Below, one piece after another: positions 25,772 to 34,786 of a stretch of DNA of 43,165 nt. Numbering within the stretch: the stretch's first letter is position 1; every line of letters starts with the position of its first letter. Location of the stretch: positions 1 to 43,165 of the forward strand of contig NZ_ASXG01000019.1 in assembly GCF_000411975.1 (NCBI RefSeq), in the 5' to 3' direction. Both the position numbers and the translations under genes were made by a program. This DNA comes from Amycolatopsis orientalis DSM 43388 (GTDB taxonomy: Bacteria > Actinomycetota > Actinomycetes > Mycobacteriales > Pseudonocardiaceae). The notes beneath the pieces were generated by a model. It worked only from the letters and a program-made list of their open reading frames with translations. It searched no databases and had not been told where the DNA came from.

Positions 25772-26920
25772 GTGCGCGAAGAATCACGCCTGACGGTGGT
25801 CGGGATCGGGGCCGACGGGTGGGCCGGGCTCACCCCGGCGGCCCGTGCCGCCGTGCGGCGGGCGGACGTCGTGCTCGGCTCGGAGCGGCAGCTGAAGTCC
25901 CTGCCGGAAGACCTCCGCACCCGCCCCTGGCCGAGCCCGCTGCTGCCCGCGCTCGACGAGTTCCTGGCCGAGCAGAGCGGCCGCGTGTGCGTGCTGGCCA
26001 GCGGCGATCCGTACCTGTCCGGCATCGCCACCACCCTGCGTGACCGCGGCTATCCGCTCGACGTCCACCCAGCGGTCTCCTCGGCGACGCTGGCCCGCGC
26101 GCGGCTCGGCTGGTCGTTCGAGGAAACCGAGGTGGTGACGGTCGTCGGCCGCGCCGTCCACCGCGTCGCGCGAGCGCTGGCCCCCGACCGGAAACTGCTG
26201 GTCCTGGGCGGCTCCGCGGCGGAACTGCGCGAGCTGCTCAAAGCCCGCGGATACGGCGATTCCGCCCTGACCGCTTTGGAAAACCTCGGCGCGGACGACG
26301 AACGGATCACCGACGGCTGGACCCGCGACCCCGGTCCGCTCACCGTCTTCGCCGTGCGCTGCCAAGGCCCCGGTCTCCCGCTCACCGGACTCCCCGACGA
26401 CGCCTTCGAACACGACGGCCAGCTCACCAAACGCGACCTCCGCGCGTCCGCCCTCGCCCGCCTCGCGCCAGCCCCGGGCGAACTCCTGTGGGACGTCGGC
26501 GCGGGCGCCGGCAGCATCGGCATCGAGTGGTCCCGCGTGCACCCGCTGAACCGCGCCATCGCGATCGAACGCGACCCGGCGCGCGCCGAACGCATCCAGC
26601 GCAACGCCGATACCCTTGGCGTGCCGGAATTACAGGTGGTCACCGGTCCGGCGCCCGAGGCGCTGGCGGGGCTCCCCCGTCCGGACGCGATTTTCGTCGG
26701 CGGCGGCCTGACCGCGCCCGGCGTCCTCGACCGGTGTGTCGAAACCGACGCCCGGATCGTCGCGCACGGTGTCACCCTCGAAGCCGAGCAGATCCTGGCC
26801 GCCGCCTACGCCCGGCACGGCGGGGAACTGCAACGCATCTCCGTGGAGCACGCGAAACCGCTCGGCGGGTTCACCGGATGGACGCCGTCCCGGGCAGTCA
26901 CGCAGTGGAGCTGGAAATGA
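25772..26920 (+). CDS. cobL: Precorrin-6Y C5,15-methyltransferase (decarboxylating), CbiE-CbiT fusion
   Basis: Methylates C5 and C15 and decarboxylates the C12 acetate of precorrin-6B to give precorrin-8X. The 382-residue protein joins a CbiE-type tetrapyrrole methylase (about 1-200; LTVVGIGADGWAGL, ASGDPYLSGI, HPAVSSATLARARLGW) to a CbiT-type class I methyltransferase (about 205-382; LTKRDLRASALARL, SAM loop WDVGAGAGSIGIEWSR, IFVGGGL). The GTG start has GGTGGGAAATC upstream, a weak SD. The stop overlaps cobM (ATGA), starting a run of five 4-bp-coupled genes. Confidence 0.97.
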   Translation: MREESRLTVVGIGADGWAGLTPAARAAVRRADVVLGSERQLKSLPEDLRTRPWPSPLLPALDEFLAEQSGRVCVLASGDPYLSGIATTLRDRGYPLDVHPAVSSATLARARLGWSFEETEVVTVVGRAVHRVARALAPDRKLLVLGGSAAELRELLKARGYGDSALTALENLGADDERITDGWTRDPGPLTVFAVRCQGPGLPLTGLPDDAFEHDGQLTKRDLRASALARLAPAPGELLWDVGAGAGSIGIEWSRVHPLNRAIAIERDPARAERIQRNADTLGVPELQVVTGPAPEALAGLPRPDAIFVGGGLTAPGVLDRCVETDARIVAHGVTLEAEQILAAAYARHGGELQRISVEHAKPLGGFTGWTPSRAVTQWSWK

Positions 26921-27678
26921 CCGTTTACTTCATCGGCGCCGGACCGGGCGCGGCCGACCTGATCACCGTGCGCGGCCGCGACCTGCTCGCCCGCTGCCCG
27001 GTGTGCCTGTACCCGGGCAGCATGACGCCGACCGACCTGCTCGCCTACTGCGCGCCGGACACCGAACGCGTCGACACCGCGAACCTCAGTCTCGACCAGA
27101 TCACCGCGAAACTGGTCGAAGCGCATCGAGCCGGGCACGACGTCGCACGGCTGTGTTCGGGAGATCCGTCGCTGTACAGCGCGGTCGCCGAGCAGGTCCG
27201 GCGGCTGGAACCGGAAGGCGTGCCGTACGAGATGGTGCCCGGGGTACCGGCGTTCGCCGCCTCCGCCGCCGTGCTCGGCCGCGAACTGACCGTCCCGGGC
27301 ATCGGCCAGAGCCTCGTGATCACCCGCGCGCAGGCGAGGTCCACCGCGATGCCGGACGCCGAAACGCTGGAGAATTTCGCCCGCACCGGCACGACTCTCG
27401 CGCTGCACCTGGCGATCAATCACGTCGAGCGCGTCACCGAAGAACTCGCCGGGCACTACGGCGACGACTGTCCGGCCGCCGTCGTCGCGCTGGCCAGCCA
27501 GCCCGGCGAAACGGTGGTCCGCGGCACGCTCGCCGACATCGCCGGACAAGCACGGGCCGCCGGAATGACCCGCGCGGCCACGATTTTCGTCGGCCGGGTC
27601 CTCGCCGCGGGCGGATTCCCGGACAGTTTCCTGTATTCGAGCACCCGCGACCGCGCGAGCCAACCGGAGTCGTTGTGA
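26917..27678 (+). CDS. cobM: Precorrin-4 C11-methyltransferase
   Basis: A SAM-dependent tetrapyrrole methylase of 253 residues converting precorrin-4 to precorrin-5. The N-terminal loop YFIGAGPGAADLITVRG, CLYPGSMTP, LCSGDPSLYSAV and the PGVPAFAASAAVLGRELTVPG signature distinguish it as CobM/CbiF. The ATG overlaps the cobL stop (26917-26920) and the stop overlaps the following oxidoreductase (27675-27678), so all three are translationally coupled. Confidence 0.97.
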   Translation: MTVYFIGAGPGAADLITVRGRDLLARCPVCLYPGSMTPTDLLAYCAPDTERVDTANLSLDQITAKLVEAHRAGHDVARLCSGDPSLYSAVAEQVRRLEPEGVPYEMVPGVPAFAASAAVLGRELTVPGIGQSLVITRAQARSTAMPDAETLENFARTGTTLALHLAINHVERVTEELAGHYGDDCPAAVVALASQPGETVVRGTLADIAGQARAAGMTRAATIFVGRVLAAGGFPDSFLYSSTRDRASQPESL

Positions 27679-28685
27679 CCGATCTGCGCTGGGGCCTGCT
27701 GGCCACCGGGAGCATCGCCGCCGAATTCGCCGCGGGCGTCGAGCAAAGCCGCCACGGCGTGCTCGCCGCGGTGGGCTCGCGCACCGCCGAGCGGGCGCGG
27801 GAGTTCGCGACCAGGTACGAAATCCCGAAGGCGTACGGCAGCTACGAAGCCCTCCTCGCCGACCCGGACGTCGACGCGGTCTACGTCGCCACTCCGCACG
27901 CGCAGCACGAGGAATGGGCGATCCGGGCCGCCGAAGCGGGCAAGCACGTGCTGTGCGAGAAACCGCTCACGCTCACCGCGGCCGACGCGGAGAAGGTCAT
28001 CGATACCGCGCGGCGCAACGACGTTTTCCTGATGGAAGCGTTCATGTACCGAATGCATCCGCAGACGCGACGGCTGGTCGAGCTGATCGAATCCGGCGCG
28101 ATCGGCGAGGTCCGCGCCGTGGACGTCACGTTCAGCTTCGACTCCGACGCAAACGACGCGGCCCGCCTCGGCGACCCCGCGCTCGGCGGCGGCGGAATCC
28201 TCGACGTCGGCTGCTACTGCACCTCGCTGGCCCGGCTCGTTTCCCAGGCCGCGACCGGAATTCCAGCGGTGGAGCCGACGCGCGTCGCCGGCATGGCGCG
28301 GCTCACCGAACGCGGCGTCGACGAGTTCGCGATGGGCCTGCTGCGGCTGCCCGGCGACATCATCGCCCAGCTGTCCTGCGGCTACCTGCTCACCCAAGAC
28401 GACCACATCCGGATCTACGGGACCGGCGGCCAGCTGTATGTGCCGAAGCCCGCGTGGATCCACGAGTTGCGCGCGCCGGGCGTGTCGACGATCGTGCTGA
28501 CTCCGTCGACCGGCGAGCCGGAGGTCATCGAAATCGAAGCCACGCAAGGGGTTTACGCCCGGGAAGCGGACTACGTCGCCGCACATGTCGAGGACCGGCA
28601 AGGCCCGGAGCTCACCTGGGCCGAAACCCTCGCCAACATGCGCACCCTCGACCGGTGGCGCGCGGCCGTCGGGTACGGCCGATGA
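27675..28685 (+). CDS. Gfo/Idh/MocA family NAD(P)-dependent oxidoreductase of unknown substrate
   Basis: A 336-residue cytoplasmic dehydrogenase. The N-terminal Rossmann domain has LRWGLLATGSIAAEFAAG (a variant of GxGxxG, with the first Gly shifted to ATGSIA), VAAVGSRTAERA-type second strand, VYVATPHAQHEEW and the catalytic EKPLTL (Lys at about residue 96). FMYRMHPQTRRL and GILDVGCYCTSLARL belong to the C-terminal GFO/IDH/MocA substrate domain, with the GGGILDVGCY motif near the active site. The GTG overlaps the cobM stop and the stop overlaps cobK, both as 4-bp overlaps, so it is an integral part of the B12 operon. The family usually acts on sugars or cyclic polyols; no known B12 step needs it and the precorrin-6A reductase CobK is separately encoded next door. 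The function is open. Confidence 0.9.
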   Translation: MTDLRWGLLATGSIAAEFAAGVEQSRHGVLAAVGSRTAERAREFATRYEIPKAYGSYEALLADPDVDAVYVATPHAQHEEWAIRAAEAGKHVLCEKPLTLTAADAEKVIDTARRNDVFLMEAFMYRMHPQTRRLVELIESGAIGEVRAVDVTFSFDSDANDAARLGDPALGGGGILDVGCYCTSLARLVSQAATGIPAVEPTRVAGMARLTERGVDEFAMGLLRLPGDIIAQLSCGYLLTQDDHIRIYGTGGQLYVPKPAWIHELRAPGVSTIVLTPSTGEPEVIEIEATQGVYAREADYVAAHVEDRQGPELTWAETLANMRTLDRWRAAVGYGR

Positions 28686-29410
28686 CCGTCCTGATCCTGG
28701 GCGGCACCGCCGAAGCCCGCGCCCTCGCCGCCCAGCTGCACGAACGCGCCGTCCCGGTGGTCTCGTCGCTGGCCGGGCGGGTGACGCGACCGCGACTGCC
28801 GGTCGGCGAAGTGCGGATCGGCGGATTCGGCGGCGTCGAAGGCCTTACCGCCTGGCTGCGCGAAAACGGTGTCCGGGCAGTCGTCGACGCCACGCATCCG
28901 TTCGCGGAACGCATCGGCACCAACGCTTTCCACGCCACGCGTGCGGCGAGCGTACCCCTGCTGCGGCTCGCCCGCCCCGGCTGGCAGCCGACCGGCGACG
29001 ATCGCTGGCACTGGGCCGACGACCTCGATGAAGCCGCCGCGCTCCTGCCCGGCCTCGGCACCCGCGTCTTCCTCACCAGCGGCCGCCAGGGCCTGGCCGC
29101 GTTCGCCGACCTCGACCCGTTGTGGTTCCTGATCCGCTGCGTCGACCCGCCCGGCCAGCCGCTGCCCCGCGCGCACGAGGTGGTGCTCGACCGCGGCCCG
29201 TTCCGGCTCGACGGCGAGCGCGCGCTGATGACCGAGCACGACATCGACGTCCTGGTCACCAAGGACAGCGGCGGCGCGATGACCGCCGCGAAGCTGACCG
29301 CCGCGCGGGAACTCGGGCTGCCGGTGGTCGTCGTGCGCCGCCCGCCCCGACCGTCCACTACGGAAACCGCGGACGTCGCCGCCGCCGTCGAATGGGTACT
29401 GAAGCAATGA
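28682..29410 (+). CDS. cobK: Precorrin-6A reductase
   Basis: NADPH-dependent reduction of precorrin-6A to precorrin-6B. A 242-residue two-domain protein with MTVLILGGTAEARALAAQL at the N-terminus, VVSSLAGRV, VVDATHPFAERI, RVFLTSGRQGLAAF and LVTKDSGGAMTAAKLTAARELGLPV-type C-terminal signature, all typical of CobK/CbiJ. Start and stop both lie in 4-bp ATGA overlaps with the neighbours. Confidence 0.96.
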   Translation: MTVLILGGTAEARALAAQLHERAVPVVSSLAGRVTRPRLPVGEVRIGGFGGVEGLTAWLRENGVRAVVDATHPFAERIGTNAFHATRAASVPLLRLARPGWQPTGDDRWHWADDLDEAAALLPGLGTRVFLTSGRQGLAAFADLDPLWFLIRCVDPPGQPLPRAHEVVLDRGPFRLDGERALMTEHDIDVLVTKDSGGAMTAAKLTAARELGLPVVVVRRPPRPSTTETADVAAAVEWVLKQ

Positions 29411-30051
29411 ACGAGTCGTTCTACGAAGTCCTGCACCGCCGCCGCGACGTGCGCGCCGAGTTCACCGGCGAGCCGATCGACGACGCGGTCCTCGCCCGGG
29501 TGCTCGAGGCCGCGCACGCCGCGCCGAGCGTCGGGATGAGCCAGCCGTGGGACTTCGTGCTGGTCCGCGACCCCGGCACGCGCGAGGAATTCGCCCGCCA
29601 CGTGCACGAGGAACGCGAAGTCTTCGCCGCGTCGCTGGACGGCGAGCGGGCGGAGACGTTCGCCAAGATCAAGGTCGAGGGCATCCGCGAATCGAGCCTC
29701 GGCATCGTCGTCACCTACGACGAGCAGCGCGGCGCCCCGGCGGTGCTCGGGCGGCACGCGATCGCCGACGCCGGGCTGTACTCGGTGTGCCTGGCCATCC
29801 AGAACCTGTGGCTCGCCGCGACCGCGGAAGGCCTCGGCGTCGGATGGGTGAGTTTCTACCGCGAACCCGTGCTCGCGGAACTGCTCGGCATCCCCGCCGG
29901 GATCCGTCCGGTGGCCTGGCTTTGTGTAGGACCGGTAACGAATCTGGCCGAGGTCCCCGACCTGGAACGGCACGGCTGGCGCAGCCGCGCGCCGCTGGCC
30001 AGCGCGGTACACCACGAGCGGTTCACCCCGCGCGACGAGGGGTCCGCGTAA
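29407..30051 (+). CDS. bluB: 5,6-dimethylbenzimidazole synthase
   Basis: A 214-residue flavin-destructase of the nitroreductase fold that turns reduced FMN and oxygen into 5,6-dimethylbenzimidazole, the lower ligand of B12. RRRDVRAEFTGEPI, AAPSVGMSQPWDFVLVRD and IKVEGIRESSLGIVVTYDEQRG are family features; the last holds the insertion that distinguishes BluB from ordinary nitroreductases. C-terminal LGVGWVSFYREPVLAELLGIP and AWLCVGPVT complete it. The ATG overlaps cobK by 4 bp. Its presence, with CobT, argues that the organism makes true cobalamin with its own DMB. Confidence 0.95.
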   Translation: MNESFYEVLHRRRDVRAEFTGEPIDDAVLARVLEAAHAAPSVGMSQPWDFVLVRDPGTREEFARHVHEEREVFAASLDGERAETFAKIKVEGIRESSLGIVVTYDEQRGAPAVLGRHAIADAGLYSVCLAIQNLWLAATAEGLGVGWVSFYREPVLAELLGIPAGIRPVAWLCVGPVTNLAEVPDLERHGWRSRAPLASAVHHERFTPRDEGSA

Positions 30052-30070
30052 ACCGGTCAGGGTGACCCAA

Positions 30071-30076
30071 TAGATT
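30071..30076 (+). promoter_or_regulatory. Candidate leaderless promoter (-10 TAGATT) of the arabinosyltransferase gene
   Basis: TAGATT is followed by 7 bases and the ATG at 30084, with no purine-rich SD in between. GTAAAC at 30048-30053 would be the -35 position at 17-bp spacing but is a poor match. This gives the gene its own start although bluB ends only 32 bp upstream. Confidence 0.4.
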
Positions 30077-30083
30077 CCTTCTA

Positions 30084-33000
30084 ATGCGTCCGATTGCCGT
30101 AGTGCTGGGGTTGCTTTCGGCGCTGTGCGCCCTGGCCTATCCCTTCCTGCCGGTAGTGCAGGACACCGCGGAAGTCGTCTGGCCCGTCGCCTCCGACACG
30201 CGTTCCGTCAACGCGCCCTTGACCGGGTACTGGGCACAGGATCTCAAGGCCGAACTGCCTTGCGAGACGATCCGCTCGCTCGACGCGCGCACGAACGGCC
30301 CCGCGCTGCTGTTCTCCACCGTCCCGGACGGGCGCACCGGCAAGCACGCGGCCAACGGCGTCGGCATGCAGCTGCGCGTCGACAACGGCGTGCTGCTCGC
30401 TTCCAGCCAGGGCCAGCAGATCGCGCAGCAGCCGCTCCCGCAGACCGGCTGCTCGGTCACGCTCGACTCCGACGCCACCCAGATGACGCTTGCGGTCGGC
30501 AAGACCCCGATCTTCCACACCACCGGCGACGTCCGGCCGCGGGTGCTCGGCATCTACTCGTCGATCACCTCGGCGCGCGACCCGATCGCGGGACTGCACG
30601 TTTCGGTCGTCCCGGACACCCGCTACCAGACCTCGCCCACCACGTTCAAGGTCGTCGTCGGCATCCTCGCCGCGCTGTCGTTCCTCGGCTGCCTGATCGC
30701 GGTGTGGCGGATGGACTCCGGCTTCGCCCGCCGCGCGCCGCGCTGGGCCCCGGTCGGCTGGTGGCGGCTGACCGGCCGCGACGCGACGGTGTTCGGCGTG
30801 CTCGGCGCGTGGGTCTTCATCGGGCCGGTGACCTCGGACGACGGCTACATCCTCACCATGGCCCGGGTCACCGAGGCGACCGGGTACCTCACGAACTACC
30901 ACCGCTGGTTCGGCGTCGCGGAGGCCCCGTTCGGCTGGTTCTACCACCTGTACGAGCTGATGACGCACGTCAGCACGGTGCCGCCGTGGATCCGGCTGCC
31001 CTCGTACCTGCTCGGCGTGATCAGCTGGCTGCTGATCAGCCGCGAGGTGATGCCGCGGCTGGGCACCCAGGTGCGCCGCAGCCGCGCCGCGGGCTGGGCC
31101 GCCGCGGCGGTGTTCCTGGTGTGGTGGATGCCCTACAACAACGGCGTCCGGCCGGAACCGGTCGCCGCGCTCGGGTCGCTGCTGGCGATCTGCGCCGTCG
31201 AACGCGCGCTGGTCACCCGCCGGCTGCTGCCGCTGTGCCTCGGCCTGACCGCGGCCGCGTTCACCCTCGCCGCGACGCCGACCGGGCTGATCGCGGTCGC
31301 CCCGTTCCTGGTCGCCGGGAAACCGCTGTTCAAGCTGGTCCGGCAGCGGTCGGCGAGCGGATGGCTGCCGATGCTCGCGCCGATCCTCGCGTCCGGCTTC
31401 CTGGTGCTCGTGGTGATGTTCGCCGACCAGACGTTCGCGACCGTCCAGGAGGCCACCCGCATCCGCACCGCGGTCGGCCCGAACCTGTCGTGGTTCCAGG
31501 AACTCGCGCGGTACCAATTGCTGTTCGAGAACCTGCCGGACGGCTCCGCGCCACGCCGGTTCCCGGTGCTGCTCGTGCTGCTCTGCACGGTCACCTGCCT
31601 GGTCGTGCTGCTGCGCCGCGGCCGGATCCCCGGCGCGGCGCTCGGGCCGAGCCGGCGGCTGATCGGCACCACCGCGTTGTTCTTCCTGCTGCTCGCGCTG
31701 ACCCCGACGAAATGGACCCACCACTTCGGCGCGTTCGCCGCGGTCGGCGCGTCGATGGCGGCGCTCACCGCCCTGGCGACCAGCTCGACCGTGCTCCGTT
31801 CCAACCGCAACCGGGCGGCGTTCCTCGCGGTGCTGCTGGTGGTCGGCGCGCTCGCCGCGACCGGGCCGAACGCGTACTGGTTCGTCTCGAAGATCGGGGT
31901 GCCGTGGACCACCGGCGCGCCGTCGGTCGGCGGCATCCCGCTGTCGACGATCCTGCTCGGGGCCGCCGCGATCGCCGGGATCTACGCCTTCGTGGAGAAC
32001 ATCCGGGCACACCGGCCGGGGCCGGTGCCGCCCCCGCAGGAAGGCCAGAGCCGGTCGCTGCGGCTCGGTTCGCTGTCGCTGGTCGTGGTGTGCGGCCTCG
32101 TCGCGGCGGGCGAGGTCTACACGATGGGCGCGGCGATCTACTTCCAGCGCGACAGCTACAGCCTCGGCGCGGCCAACATCGGCCACCTGTTCGGGAAGAG
32201 CTGCAACCTGTCCGACCACGTGATGGTCGAGCGCGACGCGGCGAAGAGCATCCTGCACCCGCAGGCCGAGCAGCGGACCGTGCCGGAGAAGCCGGTGACG
32301 CAGAACCCGCCGAACCCGCTGCCGACCCCGGACCAGGACAACGGCCGCGTCCAGACCGGCTTCCACACCAGCCCGGTCGACGACAAGGACCCGCTGGCCG
32401 AACCGCCGCACGGGTTCAAGCAGGGCCAGGTGCCGATGTGGAGCAGCTACCTCGACACCCAGACCCGCGCCGGACGGCTGCGCAGCGACTGGTACGCGCT
32501 CACCGACCGGACCGAGAACGGCCAGATCGTGGTCGCCACCGCGAGCCAGCCCCGCCGTCCCACGTCGGTGAGCCTGGAGTACGGCGTCACCACTCCCGAG
32601 GGCGTGCGCGTGCTGCGCGGCCAGTTCGCGCTCCCGCCGGGCGCGGGCACCGGAGGCTGGAACGACACCCGGATCAACCTGCGCGACCTGCCGCCGGAAA
32701 CCACGTCGGTGCGGGTCGTGATGGTCGACAACGACCTCACCGAGGACGGCTGGATCGCCGCGTCCGCGCCGCGCGTGCCGACCTTCACCACGCTCACCGA
32801 CAAGCTCGCCGGCAAATCGGTGTACATCGACTGGCCCGCGTCGTTCGTGTACCCGTGCGCGAACCCGGTGACCTCGCACGACGGCATCTCCGCGATGCCG
32901 GACTACCGGATCACCCCCGGCCAGCTCGCCGACGAGGCGAAATGGGCGTCCAGCACCAACGGCGGCCCGAACGGCTGGCTCGAGGAAATCGCAGACGAGC

Positions 33001-33179
33001 CCGAGGTGCCGAGCTATCTGAGCGGGCAGCCGTACCAGTCGTGGGGACAGCTGCTGCAGATCGAGCCGTACACGACCGGCGTGGCCCCGACGGTGCGGCA
33101 CGGCGAGAAAACAGTGTGGGGCTGGTGGTCGCCTGGGCCAGGCCCGTCGCAGCCGAACGGCAAGGACCCGACACGCTAG
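30084..33179 (+). CDS. Arabinosyltransferase, EmbA/EmbB/EmbC family
   Basis: A 1031-residue membrane glycosyltransferase (GT-C fold) that uses decaprenyl-phosphoarabinose to build arabinan of the cell wall. An N-terminal membrane helix precedes an extracytoplasmic domain (VVWPVASDTRSVNAPLTGYWAQ is a family opener). The first cytoplasmic/periplasmic loop has the GT-C acidic motif TSDDGYILTMAR (Asp252-Asp253), followed by NYHRWFGVAEAPFGWFYHLYE. About a dozen membrane segments follow, then a C-terminal carbohydrate-binding region (about 680-1031; QVPMWSSYLDTQ, RTENGQIVVATA, SVYIDWPASFVYPCANP). Length is near that of mycobacterial Emb proteins. The EmbA/B/C subtype cannot be told. It lies between bluB and the convergent cobIJ, with a hairpin after it. 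It supports an arabinogalactan-type cell wall. Confidence 0.93.
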   Translation: MRPIAVVLGLLSALCALAYPFLPVVQDTAEVVWPVASDTRSVNAPLTGYWAQDLKAELPCETIRSLDARTNGPALLFSTVPDGRTGKHAANGVGMQLRVDNGVLLASSQGQQIAQQPLPQTGCSVTLDSDATQMTLAVGKTPIFHTTGDVRPRVLGIYSSITSARDPIAGLHVSVVPDTRYQTSPTTFKVVVGILAALSFLGCLIAVWRMDSGFARRAPRWAPVGWWRLTGRDATVFGVLGAWVFIGPVTSDDGYILTMARVTEATGYLTNYHRWFGVAEAPFGWFYHLYELMTHVSTVPPWIRLPSYLLGVISWLLISREVMPRLGTQVRRSRAAGWAAAAVFLVWWMPYNNGVRPEPVAALGSLLAICAVERALVTRRLLPLCLGLTAAAFTLAATPTGLIAVAPFLVAGKPLFKLVRQRSASGWLPMLAPILASGFLVLVVMFADQTFATVQEATRIRTAVGPNLSWFQELARYQLLFENLPDGSAPRRFPVLLVLLCTVTCLVVLLRRGRIPGAALGPSRRLIGTTALFFLLLALTPTKWTHHFGAFAAVGASMAALTALATSSTVLRSNRNRAAFLAVLLVVGALAATGPNAYWFVSKIGVPWTTGAPSVGGIPLSTILLGAAAIAGIYAFVENIRAHRPGPVPPPQEGQSRSLRLGSLSLVVVCGLVAAGEVYTMGAAIYFQRDSYSLGAANIGHLFGKSCNLSDHVMVERDAAKSILHPQAEQRTVPEKPVTQNPPNPLPTPDQDNGRVQTGFHTSPVDDKDPLAEPPHGFKQGQVPMWSSYLDTQTRAGRLRSDWYALTDRTENGQIVVATASQPRRPTSVSLEYGVTTPEGVRVLRGQFALPPGAGTGGWNDTRINLRDLPPETTSVRVVMVDNDLTEDGWIAASAPRVPTFTTLTDKLAGKSVYIDWPASFVYPCANPVTSHDGISAMPDYRITPGQLADEAKWASSTNGGPNGWLEEIADEPEVPSYLSGQPYQSWGQLLQIEPYTTGVAPTVRHGEKTVWGWWSPGPGPSQPNGKDPTR

Positions 33180-33185
33180 CGGCCT

Positions 33186-33227
33186 CGTGAGCGGCGGCGC
33201 CGGTTCTAACCGGCGCCGCCGCTCACG
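33186..33227. terminator. 20-bp inverted repeat between convergent genes, likely bidirectional terminator
   Basis: CGTGAGCGGCGGCGCCGGTT (33186-33205) is the exact reverse complement of 33208-33227, leaving two central bases. No T tract on either side. It sits 6 bp after the arabinosyltransferase stop and about 48 bp from the cobIJ stop on the other strand. Confidence 0.7.
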
Positions 33228-33274
33228 ACGGGCTCCCACCACCCCGCCGAGGCGGAACGGCTGCTACGAGAAGG

Positions 33275-34786
33275 TCAGGAATAACTGCGCGGGGTCCACA
33301 CGATCGACCGCCCGTCCGGCCCTTCCTCCACCACCGTGCGCGACGAGCCCACAATGAGCACGCAGCGCATGTCCACTGTGGACGGATCAAGCTCGCCCAG
33401 CGTGGTGATGCGGATGTCTTCCTCCGCCCCGCCGACGTCCCGGGCCACCACCACGGGCGTCCCCGGCTCCCGGTGCCGCAGCAGGACTTCCCGCGCGTTC
33501 GCCAGTTGGGTCACCCGGGTCCGCGAAGCCGGGTTGTACAGCGCCAGCACCAAATCCGCCGCACCAGCCGCGTCCAGGCGGCGTTCGATGATCTCCCATG
33601 GCTTCAACCGGTCCGAAAGGGACAGCACGCAATAGTCGTGCCCCAACGGCGCGCCGACCCGCGACGCGGCCGCCTGCGCCGCCGTCACCCCGGGCACGAT
33701 CCGCACCCGCGCGCCGGCTCCGTGCCCGGCCGAGACCTGTTCCAGCACCGCGGAAGCCATCGCGAACACGCCCGGGTCCCCGGACGACACCACGGCCACC
33801 CGCGCGCCGGTCGCGGCCAGTTGCAGCGCCTCGACCGCCCGGTCCGCCTCGACCCGGTTCCCCGACGCGTGCCGCTGCTGTCCCGCCCGCTGCGGCACCC
33901 GCGCGACATACGGCCCGTAGCCGACGATGTGGTCCGCGGCCGCCAGCTCCGCCGAAGCTTCCGGCGTCAGCCACTCCGGCCCGGCCGGGCCGAGCCCGAC
34001 GACCACGACCTCGCCGCCTTCCGCTTGCACCGAAACCGAAGGAGCGGGCTCACCGTCCACTCGCGACTTGTATGCCGGACTGGGCAGCAAGGCCAAGGAG
34101 AAATACGGCACCGACTCCGGATCGACGTCCGCGAACGGCTCCACCCGCTGCTGTCCCCAGGTCGCGCGCTCGACGTACCAGGCATCGTCCAGCTTGCCCG
34201 ACTCCGCGAGCGCTTCCCGCACGGAACCGAAGGTACGGCCCAATTTCAGCACCGCCGCCGCTTCGGTGTCCGCCAGCCGCCGCGCCAATTCGGGCGCTGG
34301 CAACGTTCCCGGCAACACCGTCAGCACTTCGTCGCGCTGCACCAACGGCCGGCCGAGCACCGACGCCGCCGCGCTCACCGACGTCACCCCAGGCACGACC
34401 TCGGCCTCGAACCGCCCGGCGAGCCGTTCGTGCATGTACATGTAGGACCCGTAGAAGAACGGATCCCCTTCGCACAACAGCACCACGTCACGCCCGGCGT
34501 CGAGGTGCTCGGCGAGCTTTTTCGCGCTCAGCTCGTAGAAATCGGCAATCGCGCCTTCGTATCCGCCGGGATGGTCAGTGGTCTCGGTGGTGACCGGATA
34601 GACCAGGCGTTCTTCCAGCTGCCCCTCGCGCAGGTACGGCTCGGCCACCGACCGCGCGATGCTCCGCCCGTGCCGCGCGCTGTGGTAGGCGATCACGTCC
34701 GCCTCGCCGATCAGCCGCGCCGCCTTGACCGTCATCAGTTCCGGATCGCCGGGACCCAGCCCGACGCCGTACAGCCGCCCCGTCAT
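33275..34786 (-). CDS. cobIJ: Fused precorrin-2 C20-methyltransferase / precorrin-3B C17-methyltransferase
   Basis: A 503-residue fusion of two SAM-dependent tetrapyrrole methylases. The CobI half (about 1-235) has [42 protein letters not shown] and [19 protein letters not shown]. The CobJ half (about 250-503) has [40 protein letters not shown] and LYNPASRTR. CobI makes precorrin-3A; CobJ contracts the ring of precorrin-3B to precorrin-4. The fusion is known from other actinobacteria. Its ATG overlaps the cobH stop (ATGA), and cobH likewise overlaps cobG, so the three contraction-stage enzymes are coupled. Confidence 0.97.
   Translation of the reverse strand: MTGRLYGVGLGPGDPELMTVKAARLIGEADVIAYHSARHGRSIARSVAEPYLREGQLEERLVYPVTTETTDHPGGYEGAIADFYELSAKKLAEHLDAGRDVVLLCEGDPFFYGSYMYMHERLAGRFEAEVVPGVTSVSAAASVLGRPLVQRDEVLTVLPGTLPAPELARRLADTEAAAVLKLGRTFGSVREALAESGKLDDAWYVERATWGQQRVEPFADVDPESVPYFSLALLPSPAYKSRVDGEPAPSVSVQAEGGEVVVVGLGPAGPEWLTPEASAELAAADHIVGYGPYVARVPQRAGQQRHASGNRVEADRAVEALQLAATGARVAVVSSGDPGVFAMASAVLEQVSAGHGAGARVRIVPGVTAAQAAASRVGAPLGHDYCVLSLSDRLKPWEIIERRLDAAGAADLVLALYNPASRTRVTQLANAREVLLRHREPGTPVVVARDVGGAEEDIRITTLGELDPSTVDMRCVLIVGSSRTVVEEGPDGRSIVWTPRSYS

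Noticed and set aside
30081..33242. Minus-strand open frame of about 1050 codons opposite the arabinosyltransferase
   Set aside because: Same antisense artefact; composition is dominated by Arg, Ala, Gly and Asp with no recognisable motif, while the plus strand has clear Emb features.
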